Source: Muribaculaceae bacterium
Lineage (GTDB): Bacteria; Bacteroidota; Bacteroidia; Bacteroidales; Muribaculaceae
Length of the DNA: 33,120 nt
NCBI GenBank assembly: GCA_009775375.1
Contig: VSPO01000025.1
Coordinates: forward strand, 1-33,120
Direction: 5' to 3'
Part shown: positions 8,087 to 16,875 of the stretch, piece after piece
How the letters are laid out: each line of letters begins with the position of its first letter
How positions within the stretch are numbered: the first letter of the stretch is position 1
Notes under the pieces: generated by a model
Databases searched by the model: none
The model's input: only the letters and a program-made list of their open reading frames with translations
Told to the model about the DNA's origin: nothing
Position numbers and translations under genes: made by a program

Positions 8087-9838
8087 ATGAGCAACGACGA
8101 ATTATTGAAGACCGTCAAGGCCAAAGCCGAGAAATGGCTTGGTCCCCAATATGACGAGGAAACACGCAAAGCCGTAAAGGCAATGCTTGACGCAGCAGAC
8201 AAAACACCGCTTATCGACGCTTTTTATAAAGACCTCGAGTTTGGCACGGGCGGACTCCGTGGCATAATGGGGGCGGGGTCTAACAGAATGAACATATACA
8301 CTGTTGGAGCTGCCACACAAGGACTTGCAAACTATCTCAACGATTGCTTCAAGGATGTGCCCCAGATTACGGTGGCAATCGGACACGATGTCAGAAACAA
8401 TTCCAGAAAATTTGCCGAGCTGGCTGCCGACATCTTTTCAGCCAACGGCATAAAGGTCTATCTTTTCGACAGCTGTCGCCCCGTGCCGGAAGTATCTTAT
8501 ACGATCCGTAAGCTCGGATGCCAGAGTGGAGTAATGGTGACGGCAAGCCACAATCCAAAGGAATACAACGGATACAAGGCCTATTGGAGCGATGGAGCAC
8601 AGATGATCGCTCCCCACGATGTGGAAACTATTGCCTATGTCAATGCCATCACTTCAGTAGACCAAATCAAGTTCACCCCCAACAAAGACCTTATCCAGAT
8701 TATTGGCAAAGATATCGACGAGGCTTTCCTCAACGACATCAAGACCCTATCCCTTTCTCCCGACTCAATCGCCCGCCACAGCGACATGAAAATCGTCTAC
8801 ACTCCTATCCACGGCACTGGCGGAATGCTGATTTTCGATTCCCTTAAGAAGTGGGGATTCAAAAACATTATCCACGTGCCGGAGCAAGACATTCAGAGCG
8901 GAGATTTCCCTACAGTGGTCTCCCCGAATCCGGAGAACCCGGAGGCTATGGCCATGGGAATAGCCAAGGCAAAAGAGACAGGAGCCAGCCTCGTGCTTGC
9001 TTCCGACCCGGATGCCGACAGAATCGGCCTTGTCGTCCGCGACAGCAAGGGTGAGTACCAACTTCTCAACGGAAACCAGATCGTCATGATCTTCATCCAC
9101 TACATCATTACCCGAAACCGTGAGCTCGGGCTCTTGAAAGGCAACGAATACGTGGTGAAGACCATTGTGACCACCGAGACTATCAAGCGCATAGCCCAGG
9201 CCAACGACGTGAAATGCTACGACTGCTTCACAGGATTCAAATGGATTGCCGACGTAATGCGTAATTTGGAAGGGAAAGAGCGTTATCTCGGAGGCGGGGA
9301 AGAAAGCTACGGATTCCTGCCCGAGACTTTCGTTCGCGATAAGGACGCCGTATCTTCAATCACCCTGATGTGTGAGATCGCTGCTTGGGCTGCCGATCAG
9401 GGATTGACTCTCTACGACCTTCTTATCGACATATATTTGAAATACGGCTTCTCAAGAGAGAAAGGGGTTAGCGTCGTTCGTCCCGGGAAGACCGGTGCCG
9501 ACGAAATCGTGGCAATGATGAAAGATTTCCGTGAGAATCCTCCCAAATCGCTTGCCGGACTTCCGGTCGTTGCCATCAAAGACTATTCCGACCTCAACTG
9601 CCACGACCTCAAGACAGGAGAGACATCGAAAATGAACTTCCCGACAACGTCCAACGTGCTTCAGTTCTTCACTGAAGCCGGCGACAAAGTTTCCGTGCGT
9701 CCATCCGGAACGGAACCTAAAATTAAATTCTACGTGGAAGTGCGTCATGATCTCCCATCAAAAGAGGAATATTCCGCTACGGTGGCAAAGGCAGAGGACA
9801 AAATCAAACAAGTGCTCGCCGACCTCGGAGTGAAATAA
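8087..9838 (+). CDS. Phosphoglucomutase/phosphomannomutase family protein
   Basis: Alpha-D-phosphohexomutase that moves a phosphate between C1 and C6 of a sugar, feeding glycogen and nucleotide-sugar synthesis. All four family sites are visible: the phosphoserine loop TASHNP with Ser154, the metal loop DPDADR with Asp307, Asp309 and Asp311, the sugar-binding GGGEES at 402-407, and the phosphate-binding RPSGTEPK near 555. At 583 residues, with FGTGGLRG at 52-59, it resembles the longer PGM2-like group, so phosphopentomutase activity is an alternative to glucose- or mannose-phosphate. It stands alone with its own promoter and a strong terminator. Confidence 0.92.
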   Translation: MSNDELLKTVKAKAEKWLGPQYDEETRKAVKAMLDAADKTPLIDAFYKDLEFGTGGLRGIMGAGSNRMNIYTVGAATQGLANYLNDCFKDVPQITVAIGHDVRNNSRKFAELAADIFSANGIKVYLFDSCRPVPEVSYTIRKLGCQSGVMVTASHNPKEYNGYKAYWSDGAQMIAPHDVETIAYVNAITSVDQIKFTPNKDLIQIIGKDIDEAFLNDIKTLSLSPDSIARHSDMKIVYTPIHGTGGMLIFDSLKKWGFKNIIHVPEQDIQSGDFPTVVSPNPENPEAMAMGIAKAKETGASLVLASDPDADRIGLVVRDSKGEYQLLNGNQIVMIFIHYIITRNRELGLLKGNEYVVKTIVTTETIKRIAQANDVKCYDCFTGFKWIADVMRNLEGKERYLGGGEESYGFLPETFVRDKDAVSSITLMCEIAAWAADQGLTLYDLLIDIYLKYGFSREKGVSVVRPGKTGADEIVAMMKDFRENPPKSLAGLPVVAIKDYSDLNCHDLKTGETSKMNFPTTSNVLQFFTEAGDKVSVRPSGTEPKIKFYVEVRHDLPSKEEYSATVAKAEDKIKQVLADLGVK

Positions 9839-9867
9839 GAAATCATCCACTGACATGTCAGCCTAAT

Positions 9868-9905
9868 AGCGGCCTATGGACAACCATAGGCCGCTTATTT
9901 TGTTG
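9868..9905 (+). terminator. Terminator after phosphohexomutase
   Basis: A perfect 12-bp stem (9868-9879 with 9884-9895; arm AGCGGCCTATGG) has a 4-base loop and is followed by TATTTTGTTG. It starts 30 bases past the stop codon and is a textbook intrinsic terminator. Confidence 0.88.
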
Positions 9906-9994
9906 TAGTAGAAAAAGGCGTCTGACTCCAATTCCTGTCAAGCGCCGGCAAGAAAATTTCCACAATGGCATCCCGATTCCATATAACACTCAAA

Positions 9995-11497
9995 ATGAAA
10001 ACAATTCCATTCCATATAGCTCTCAGGCCCATTATTCTTCTATGCATAATGGCTTGTGCTGTTATGCGGGGTTATGGCCAGATTCCAATACGTTTTCATA
10101 CCATAGAACAGATCCCTCCTGATTCCGTGGACGTTGCTCGCACCAACAAACGCCATTTCTGGAGGGCGGCGGCGGAAGTCGCAGGATTCAACATAGGCCT
10201 TTGGGCATTCGACCGATACATACAAAAAGGCGACTTCGCCTACATCAGCCTCAATACAATAAAGGAAAACTTCAAGCATGGTTTTATCTGGGACAACGAT
10301 AAACTCGGGACAAACACTTTCCTGCACCCCTACAATGGCAATCTCTATTTCAATGCCGCCAGGGCCAACGGTTTTAATTTCTGGCAATCCGAACTCTTCG
10401 CAATAGCAGGAAGCGCCATGTGGGAAATGTTTATGGAAAATGAATATCCATCGACCAACGATATTATTGCCACCCCTATCGGAGGGGCGGCTCTCGGCGA
10501 AGTGCTCTACAGGGCCTCTGACGCCGTTCTTGACGACCGACTCACGGGAAGCGACCGGTTCGGAAGGGAACTTGCCTCCTTTATATTATCCCCCATGCAC
10601 GGACTCAACCGCATAATCACTGGCGACGCCTGGAAAGTCAGGCAGACAAGAGGCCGGCGTTTCGGCACCCCCAATTTTGCCATCAGGGTGTCTGCCGGAT
10701 ATAAAATACTTCTCTATCAAGGGCAATGGCAGAATATCCATCAAGGCGTAGCTGCCGAAATTGACCTTGAATACGGCGACCGTTTTGAGGTGAAGTCCAC
10801 CAAACCATACGACTATTTCACGTTTAAGGCTCAGCTTCAGGGATTGAAAACCCAGCCCATACTGACCCAGATAGAATTGAAAGGGCGCCTACTCGCAAGA
10901 GAAATATTCGACAACTACCGTTCGCAAGGAAGCATCGGCCTTTACCAACATTTCGACTTCTACGACAGCGACACAATCGATCAGGTGGAAAAGGTGCCTT
11001 TCAAGCTCGGAGTCCCTGCCTGCCTGGGTGCCGGATTCATGTTCAGGGATGTGGAAAGGTCAAAATGGGTGTTTGATTGCTATGCCCATGCCAACGGAAT
11101 AATTCTCGGCTCTATTCTTTCCGACCATTATCAGACGGATGAACGCAACTACAATTGGGCCTCGGGATTTTCAATAAAGGGAGGTTTCAACCTTGTCTTC
11201 GCTAAGAACAAGTTCGCCCTCTCAGTAAGTCACAATTTCTTCCGCCTCTTCTCCTGGCGGGGCTACCGATATGGCACGAATCTAAAGACCGTGGATTTCC
11301 GCACTCTCAACGTGCAAGGCGACGCATCGGTCGCTTCCCTCAACATGACAGAGGCACGCATCGACTGGAAAATATGGAAAAAAATCTACGGCACTCTCCT
11401 CTTCACCAACTACGTCCGGTCATCTCATTATCGCGACTACAAGCACGTGCGCTCCACATCAAATTCCTTCCAACTGATGCTTTCTTATAAATTCTAA
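9995..11497 (+). CDS. DUF3943 domain protein, probable outer-membrane barrel
   Basis: Exported protein of unknown function. From the ATG at 9995 (500 residues) it starts with a signal peptide: MKT, then a hydrophobic run and a likely cleavage after about residue 28, near GYGQ. An in-frame ATG at 9965 would put ten extra residues before it, so I prefer 9995. The segment with HPYNGNLYFNAARANGFNFW and a following AxxSxxWE stretch is what I associate with DUF3943. The C-terminal half alternates polar and aromatic residues and ends in LMLSYKF; a terminal Phe is typical of outer-membrane beta-barrels. It is flanked by a terminator upstream and an independent promoter downstream, so it is probably expressed alone. 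Ligand and role are unknown. Confidence 0.8.
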   Translation: MKTIPFHIALRPIILLCIMACAVMRGYGQIPIRFHTIEQIPPDSVDVARTNKRHFWRAAAEVAGFNIGLWAFDRYIQKGDFAYISLNTIKENFKHGFIWDNDKLGTNTFLHPYNGNLYFNAARANGFNFWQSELFAIAGSAMWEMFMENEYPSTNDIIATPIGGAALGEVLYRASDAVLDDRLTGSDRFGRELASFILSPMHGLNRIITGDAWKVRQTRGRRFGTPNFAIRVSAGYKILLYQGQWQNIHQGVAAEIDLEYGDRFEVKSTKPYDYFTFKAQLQGLKTQPILTQIELKGRLLAREIFDNYRSQGSIGLYQHFDFYDSDTIDQVEKVPFKLGVPACLGAGFMFRDVERSKWVFDCYAHANGIILGSILSDHYQTDERNYNWASGFSIKGGFNLVFAKNKFALSVSHNFFRLFSWRGYRYGTNLKTVDFRTLNVQGDASVASLNMTEARIDWKIWKKIYGTLLFTNYVRSSHYRDYKHVRSTSNSFQLMLSYKF

Positions 11498-11516
11498 ACC
11501 TTCTGCCAACATCCTC

Positions 11517-11548
11517 ATTGCAAAGGCCGGAATTTTTCTCTAATTTTG
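11517..11548 (+). promoter_or_regulatory. Promoter of flavin reductase-like gene
   Basis: ATTG (11517-11520), exactly 20 bases, then TAATTTTG (11541-11548) followed by T. This is the phylum's -33/-7 promoter form. The ATG at 11578 is 29 bases beyond the -7 element. Confidence 0.68.
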
Positions 11549-11577
11549 TAAAAATTTTATAACTCAAACATATCCAT

Positions 11578-12144
11578 ATGGCTAAAATATCTTGGCGACC
11601 CGGCACACAAATATATCCCCTCCCTGCCGTGCTCGTTTCTTGTGGGAATTCTCCTGAAAACTGGAACATGCTGACCATATCCTGGACAGGCACCATCTGT
11701 TCCGACCCGGCAATGTGCTACATTTCCGTGCGGCCTGAACGCCACTCCTATCCTCTGATAAAGGAAAACATGGAATTCACAATCAATCTTACGACCGTCG
11801 CCATGGCTCGTGCTACTGATTGGGCTGGAGTCCGCTCCGGCAAAGACTACGACAAATGGAAGGAGACAGGGCTCACTCCCCTGCCTGGCGAGAAAGTGGC
11901 TTCCCCTACGATTGAGGAGTCGCCCTTAAGCATCGAGTGCCGTGTAAAATCAGTAATGAGCCTCGGAAGCCACGACATGTTTATTGCCGAGGTTGTCAAC
12001 GTCCGTGCCGACGAGCGCTATCTCGACCCCGAGACGGGCAGATTCATGATGGAAAAAGCCGACTTGCTCGCGTATAGCCACGGATTCTATCATTCTCTCG
12101 GCGAAATAATCGGCAAATTCGGCTTTTCTGTAAAAAAGAACTGA
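11578..12144 (+). CDS. Flavin reductase family protein (FMN-binding split barrel)
   Basis: Small cytoplasmic flavoprotein of 188 residues. The N-terminal WRPGTQIYPLPAVLVSCG and MLTISWTGTICSDPAMCYISV segments, followed by the RxxSYxLI and EFTINL stretch, are the FMN-binding split-barrel fold of flavin reductase and flavoredoxin-like proteins. The second half keeps the ECRV and DMFIAEVVNV strands. Members reduce free flavin with NAD(P)H or carry electrons; which applies here cannot be told. It has its own promoter and a strong terminator, so it is monocistronic. It lies next to a hemerythrin protein, which could point to redox or oxygen handling, but the terminator separates them. Confidence 0.88.
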   Translation: MAKISWRPGTQIYPLPAVLVSCGNSPENWNMLTISWTGTICSDPAMCYISVRPERHSYPLIKENMEFTINLTTVAMARATDWAGVRSGKDYDKWKETGLTPLPGEKVASPTIEESPLSIECRVKSVMSLGSHDMFIAEVVNVRADERYLDPETGRFMMEKADLLAYSHGFYHSLGEIIGKFGFSVKKN

Positions 12145-12180
12145 GCCGCATCTTGCCTGCCTACCGACAAATTGCTATTC

Positions 12181-12232
12181 CGACAGACGGGAATTACCTA
12201 TTAATGGTGATTGTCCGTCTGTCGTTTTTTTT
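12181..12232 (+). terminator. Terminator after flavin reductase-like gene
   Basis: A perfect 10-bp stem (12181-12190, CGACAGACGG, with 12215-12224) is followed directly by eight T. The promoter of the next gene overlaps its loop and T-run. Confidence 0.88.
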
Positions 12233-12241
12233 ATAATTTTG
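12210..12241 (+). promoter_or_regulatory. Promoter of hemerythrin gene, overlapping a terminator
   Basis: ATTG (12210-12213), 20 bases, TAATTTTG (12234-12241) followed by T. The -33 element is in the terminator hairpin loop and the spacer covers its right arm and T-run. The ATG at 12305 is 63 bases beyond the -7 element. Confidence 0.62.
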
Positions 12242-12304
12242 TGCCCGACAATCATCTACCAACCCGGATTTGTATCTTAATCCTGCCTCAGAACATAATA
12301 TTCG

Positions 12305-12985
12305 ATGACTAAAATAAAAAAATACCAGTCCTCCGACAAGATGGCGTCGCTAATTGCCGACAACTACCAGCTCATACAGGTAATGAGCCGATTTGGAATA
12401 AACATGGGCATTGGCGACAAGACCGTGGAGGAAGTTTGCGAAGACTGCCACGTCGACACAGACACCTTTCTTACCGTGGTGAATTTCGTGGTGGAAGGCA
12501 ACTCTAATTTCGACACGACTCCAAGCGTCTGCATCGAATCGCTGCTTCATTTCCTGCGGCAAAGCCATGTCTATTTCCTCGAATATTGCCTTCCCGCAAT
12601 AAGAAGAAAACTTCTTGACAGCATCCGGCTTCGCACGTCCGACGTGTCGTTTCTTATCCTCAAACTATTTGATGAATTCGTTGAGGAAGTGACAACCCAC
12701 ATGAATTACGAAGACCGCACTGTCTTCGCCTATGTCGGAGCCATGTTGGCTGGTAAAAAACCGGAAGATTATAAGGTCACTACTTACAGCGACCACCATG
12801 AAGTGGTAGGCGGTAAGCTTTCCGAACTTAAAAACATCATCATTAAATATTGTCCGCCGGACGCGAAAACCAACACCCTCAACGATGCTCTCTACGATAT
12901 TTTCCGCTGCGAAGACGAGCTCGAAAGCCATTGCCGGATGGAAGATTTCCTTCTGATTCCTGCCATAATGAAATTGGAGAATTAG
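12305..12985 (+). CDS. Hemerythrin HHE domain protein with degenerate ScdA-like N-terminus
   Basis: Helical protein of 226 residues with the metal-binding pattern of non-haem di-iron hemerythrin/YtfE-like proteins: His88, His132-xxx-Glu136, His165 and His209-xxx-Glu213. The spacing between these residues follows the YtfE pattern closely. The N-terminal 60 residues (RFGINMGIGDKTVEEVCEDC) look like the ScdA_N/DUF542 domain, but the usual Cys-Cys of FCCGG is replaced by Asn-Met. YtfE/ScdA proteins act in nitrosative stress and iron-sulfur cluster repair; others sense oxygen. Which applies here is inference. The LuxR-type gene follows after 82 bases without a terminator, so the pair is probably an operon. 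Confidence 0.85.
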   Translation: MTKIKKYQSSDKMASLIADNYQLIQVMSRFGINMGIGDKTVEEVCEDCHVDTDTFLTVVNFVVEGNSNFDTTPSVCIESLLHFLRQSHVYFLEYCLPAIRRKLLDSIRLRTSDVSFLILKLFDEFVEEVTTHMNYEDRTVFAYVGAMLAGKKPEDYKVTTYSDHHEVVGGKLSELKNIIIKYCPPDAKTNTLNDALYDIFRCEDELESHCRMEDFLLIPAIMKLEN

Positions 12986-13067
12986 CAAATCCGCAGCCTC
13001 ATTTTCAAGACTACATCCCACTATATACACTCCCCTTTATATTTAACCCAATTTTTTGCATGCCATA

Positions 13068-13670
13068 ATGCGACATGAAGAAAAAATACGCTTCGTAATC
13101 GCCGAGACTTCTCCCGTAATCTCTGCCGGATTTTCCATGTGCCTCCGCCGTCTGCCTAAAACGCAATCCGACATAGTGGAAGTAAAAACGTCCGACGACC
13201 TTTTAGCCTATGTCAGCTCCAATAGCGTCGACGTGATTCTCGTGAACCCGACATTCGGAGGAATATTCAATCCCTCGATAATTCGACAGCTGCCCGGCCT
13301 CGAAAATTGTAAAATCATGGCAATCGAAATAGGCAAACTCAACAGCCAGGCTTGTGCCTTATACGACGGCACAATCTCCGTTATCGACGACATGGAGACA
13401 ATAGAATCGAAAGTGAAGGCAATATGCGGAGACTCCCCATCGCCGACCGACGACAAGGAATGCCTGTCGCAAAGGGAAAAGGAAATCATTTCCCTTGTGG
13501 TAAAAGGGATGACCAATCAGGAAATTGCCGACAAATTGTTTCTCTCCATCCACACCGTCATAACCCACCGCCGCAACATTGCCCGAAAACTTGAGATCCA
13601 TTCAGCCACCGGCCTGACCATCTACGCAATCGTGAACAAGATTGTCGACCTTTCAGAAATCAAAATCTGA
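13068..13670 (+). CDS. LuxR/NarL-type regulator with pseudo-receiver domain
   Basis: Transcription factor of 200 residues. The C-terminal part (LSQREKEI at 133-140, then MTNQEIADKLFLSIHTVITHRRNI split over 148-171) is a clear GerE/LuxR helix-turn-helix. The N-terminal 120 residues have the length and strand pattern of a receiver domain, but the phospho-acceptor position is Asn60 (ILVNPTF, normally a conserved Asp) and the acidic pocket is Glu13-Thr14 instead of Asp-Asp. Phosphorylation control is therefore unlikely, and no histidine kinase lies nearby. A TTG at 13056 could add four residues; the ATG at 13068 is preferred. It follows the hemerythrin gene, which might supply its signal (inference). 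Confidence 0.88.
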   Translation: MRHEEKIRFVIAETSPVISAGFSMCLRRLPKTQSDIVEVKTSDDLLAYVSSNSVDVILVNPTFGGIFNPSIIRQLPGLENCKIMAIEIGKLNSQACALYDGTISVIDDMETIESKVKAICGDSPSPTDDKECLSQREKEIISLVVKGMTNQEIADKLFLSIHTVITHRRNIARKLEIHSATGLTIYAIVNKIVDLSEIKI

Positions 13671-13689
13671 GCCGGCTTCCCCCTATTTG

Positions 13690-13720
13690 TTGGCGCATTC
13701 CGATTAATTTATTAATTTTG
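13690..13720 (+). promoter_or_regulatory. Promoter of class A PBP gene
   Basis: TTG (13690-13692), exactly 20 bases, then TAATTTTG (13713-13720) followed by C. The ATG at 13782 is 61 bases beyond the -7 element. Confidence 0.65.
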
Positions 13721-13781
13721 CAGTTGATTACCCGGAATATGCCCCATCATCCGATGGAGCTCCTCCTAACAAAAATTGCAA

Positions 13782-16238
13782 ATGAGCGGACAACGTAACA
13801 ACAATAATGGAGGGTTCGACCCCGACCAGTATAATTTCGACCCCGCAGCGTCTAAAAAAATAATTCGCAACCGCAGGATTGTGAAGTGGCTTTGGATATC
13901 TTTTCTTAGCCTTGGCGGCATTATTGCCATTTTCCTTCTCCTTATCTATAACGGCGTGGTGGGATATATGCCCCCTATTGAAGAACTTGAGGATCCCCAC
14001 GACAAGCTTGCATCTGTCGTGATCGCGTCTGACGGCACGACTGAACTCGGCCGGTATTTCGCCGGAGCCGGCAATAGAGTCAACTCCGACTACAAGGCCG
14101 TCTCGCCATACGTCATCGACGCTTTGATATCAACCGAGGATGAACGATTCTTCGATCATTCCGGCATCGACTTCATTGCCCTCGGCAGAGCGGGCGTAAA
14201 GACTGTGCTTCTGGGCGACAAATCTTCCGGGGGTGGCTCCACAATCACACAGCAGCTCGCCAAGCAGCTTTATTCAAGGCCGTCGAGCAACATCTTGAAG
14301 CGTGCGATGCAGAAACCGATTGAATGGATGATTTCCATAAAATTGGAGCGTTTCTATACGAAGCAGGAGATTATCAACATGTATCTCAATCGTTTCGATT
14401 TCCTCAACAATGCCGTCGGAATCAAGACCGCCGCCAATGTATATTTCAATAAAGAGCCTTCCGACCTTAAAGCCGAAGAGGCCGCCATGCTTGTTGGAAT
14501 GCTCAAGAATCCAAGCTACTTCAATCCCTTGCGACATGAAGAGCGCACACGCGAACGACGCAACGTCGTGCTCGACCAGATGGCAAAGGCCGGAAAACTT
14601 TCCAAGGAAGAGGCCGACTCTCTCAAAAATCTTCCGCTTGGTCTTGATTATCACAGGGTGGACCATCGGGAAGGCGAGGTGCCGTATCTGCGAGAGGAAA
14701 TCAGGCATCTCATGACTGCGAAAAAGCCAACTCGCCCGGAGCGGCAGAACTACAAGTCGAACCTTGCTTACATTCTGGCCATGGGACAATACAACACCGA
14801 CTCAACACAATGGGAGGAGAATCCTCTTTACGGCTGGATTCAGAAGAACCCCAAGCCCGACGGGTCGCTCTACAACATATACACTGATGGTCTGCGGATA
14901 TACACCACCATCGACATGAGAATGCAGAAATATGCTGAAGAGGCAGTCTACCAGCATCTCGGAGGAACTCTGCAGCCTGCTTTCGAAAGGGAGAAACGCG
15001 GACAAGCCACAGGACCGTATACCACTAATCCCGACGAACTAAGTCGTTCCGGAGTCATGAACCTCATAAAGAATGCCATGAAGCAGACGGAGCGCTGGAG
15101 AGTGTTCAAAAACGCCGGAATGAGCGACAACGAAATCGAGAGGACATTCCATAATGCCTACAAAATGGATGTATTCTCATATGTCAAAGAGAATGGCAAA
15201 TACCGTCCCGGGACAAAAACTGTCACCATGACCCCTTATGATTCCCTTCTCTACATGAAATCAATCCTTAGGACCGGAATGATGAGCATGGATCCCCACA
15301 ACGGATACGTAAAAGCTTATGTGGGAGGTCCGGATTTCAACTTCTTCCAATACGACATGGTCTCAAGGGGAAAACGACAAATCGGATCTACTGCAAAACC
15401 ATTCCTATACACCTTGGCTATGGAACAGGATTTCACTCCCTGCTCCATGTTCTCCAACACACAGCCTACGTTCGGCAATTGGTCGCCGCGCAACTCCGGC
15501 AGCGCAAGAGTCGGAGAAATGGTTGATCTTCGCTGGGCTTTGACCAACTCCAACAACTGGATATCGGCCCGACTCGTATATGCTCTCGGCGCCAAGAATC
15601 TTGCCAACAAGATGAGGATGTTTGGAGTGACTGGCCACATCGACGCCACATTGCCCCTCTCGCTTGGCACGGTCGACGTCCCTGTCAAGGAGATGGTGGC
15701 CGCCTATTCTACATTCGCCAACAAGGGACTTCGCGTTGACCCGGTCTTCGTCACCAGAATTGAAGACAACCAAGGCAACCTCATTTATTCTGCCACGCCC
15801 CACCGCAGCGAGGTGACAAGCGAACAAGCCTACTATAAAATCCTCTCCATTCTGCTGAACGTGGTCGACAGCGGCACGGCGGCAAGCCTTCGCGGCCGTT
15901 TCGGAATCAGCGCCCAAATGGGAGGAAAAACCGGTACGACAAACTCCAATTCCGACTCATGGTTTATGGGATTCACTCCCGACCTCGTGACCGGAGTATG
16001 GGTAGGCGGTGAAGAACGCTACATCCACTTCAACACTATGGCTCTCGGACAAGGCGCAAGGGCTGCCCTGCCTGTCTATGGCTACTACATGCAAAAAGTG
16101 TATGCCGACAAGAAGCTTCCCTATTCTCAGGACACAAAATTTGAATTCCCCGCTGATTTCAATGCTTGCGAAGGAGAAATTATCGAGGATACAGGAGAAT
16201 CGGAAGTCGAGGAGACCACAGAGGGGATTTTTGAATGA
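13782..16238 (+). CDS. Class A penicillin-binding protein (PBP1A type)
   Basis: Bifunctional murein synthase anchored in the inner membrane: it polymerises lipid II and cross-links the stem peptides. From the ATG at 13782 it is 818 residues. There is a short cytoplasmic tail, a membrane segment at about 33-56, and a GT51 glycosyltransferase domain with catalytic Glu119 in STEDERFF and GGSTITQQLAKQLY at 151-164. The transpeptidase domain has Ser536-xx-Lys539 (STAK), Ser590-Asn-Asn592 (SxN) and Lys716-Thr-Gly (KTGTT). All catalytic motifs are intact. The tail is acidic and Glu-rich. A TTG at 13776 would add two residues and is not needed. def follows after 28 bases and may share the transcript. 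Confidence 0.95.
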   Translation: MSGQRNNNNGGFDPDQYNFDPAASKKIIRNRRIVKWLWISFLSLGGIIAIFLLLIYNGVVGYMPPIEELEDPHDKLASVVIASDGTTELGRYFAGAGNRVNSDYKAVSPYVIDALISTEDERFFDHSGIDFIALGRAGVKTVLLGDKSSGGGSTITQQLAKQLYSRPSSNILKRAMQKPIEWMISIKLERFYTKQEIINMYLNRFDFLNNAVGIKTAANVYFNKEPSDLKAEEAAMLVGMLKNPSYFNPLRHEERTRERRNVVLDQMAKAGKLSKEEADSLKNLPLGLDYHRVDHREGEVPYLREEIRHLMTAKKPTRPERQNYKSNLAYILAMGQYNTDSTQWEENPLYGWIQKNPKPDGSLYNIYTDGLRIYTTIDMRMQKYAEEAVYQHLGGTLQPAFEREKRGQATGPYTTNPDELSRSGVMNLIKNAMKQTERWRVFKNAGMSDNEIERTFHNAYKMDVFSYVKENGKYRPGTKTVTMTPYDSLLYMKSILRTGMMSMDPHNGYVKAYVGGPDFNFFQYDMVSRGKRQIGSTAKPFLYTLAMEQDFTPCSMFSNTQPTFGNWSPRNSGSARVGEMVDLRWALTNSNNWISARLVYALGAKNLANKMRMFGVTGHIDATLPLSLGTVDVPVKEMVAAYSTFANKGLRVDPVFVTRIEDNQGNLIYSATPHRSEVTSEQAYYKILSILLNVVDSGTAASLRGRFGISAQMGGKTGTTNSNSDSWFMGFTPDLVTGVWVGGEERYIHFNTMALGQGARAALPVYGYYMQKVYADKKLPYSQDTKFEFPADFNACEGEIIEDTGESEVEETTEGIFE

Positions 16239-16266
16239 CAATCACTTAGAATTACTACAATTAACA

Positions 16267-16827
16267 ATGATACTACCAATATATCTTTACGGCCAAGCCG
16301 TGCTTCGTGAGGAAACTGAAGACATCGACAAAGACTATCCCGAACTCGGGAAGCTTATCGACAACATGTTTGAGACCATGTACCACTCTGATGGCGTGGG
16401 TCTCGCAGCTCCCCAAATCGGACTTCCAATCAGCCTTTTCGTCATCGACGGAAATGTGTTGGCTGAAAACTTCCCGGAATGTAAGGACCTGAAAATGGAA
16501 ATTATAAATCCCGACCTCGAAATAATTGAAGACAGCGAGATCGTGACCCGCGAGGAGGGTTGCCTTTCGCTCCCGGGGCTCTCAGAGCCGGTCAAACGTC
16601 ATGAGCACATCCGGCTCAACTGGCTCGACCGCGATTTTCAGGAGCATGAGCAGGAATTCAAGGGTTTCGCCGCCCGCTTAATCCAGCATGAGTACGACCA
16701 TCTTCTCGGCACGGTCTACACCGACCATATCTCCCCTATCCGCAAGCAAATAATCCGCAACAAGCTCAACAATATCGCTAAGGGGAAAGTGAGATGCGAA
16801 TATCGCACGAAAGCTTCATCCAAATGA
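16267..16827 (+). CDS. def: Peptide deformylase
   Basis: Removes the formyl group from the N-terminal Met of nascent proteins. All three family motifs are present in the 186-residue product: GVGLAAPQIG (about 45-54), EGCLSLPG with the Cys metal ligand (about 98-105), and QHEYDHLLG with the two His ligands and catalytic Glu (about 141-149). The frame stays open for 86 codons upstream, overlapping the PBP gene, but homology begins at MILPIYLYG, so the start is the ATG at 16267. It lies between a cell-wall synthase and EttA with short gaps and no terminator, so a three-gene transcript is likely. Confidence 0.96.
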   Translation: MILPIYLYGQAVLREETEDIDKDYPELGKLIDNMFETMYHSDGVGLAAPQIGLPISLFVIDGNVLAENFPECKDLKMEIINPDLEIIEDSEIVTREEGCLSLPGLSEPVKRHEHIRLNWLDRDFQEHEQEFKGFAARLIQHEYDHLLGTVYTDHISPIRKQIIRNKLNNIAKGKVRCEYRTKASSK

Positions 16828-16875
16828 AGATCCGGCGGAACATCAGAGCAAACGACAACATCTACCCTATCAAAT

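Noticed and set aside
16009..16266. N-terminal extension of peptide deformylase overlapping the PBP gene
   Set aside because: It is the PBP sequence read in another frame; deformylase homology begins at 16267.
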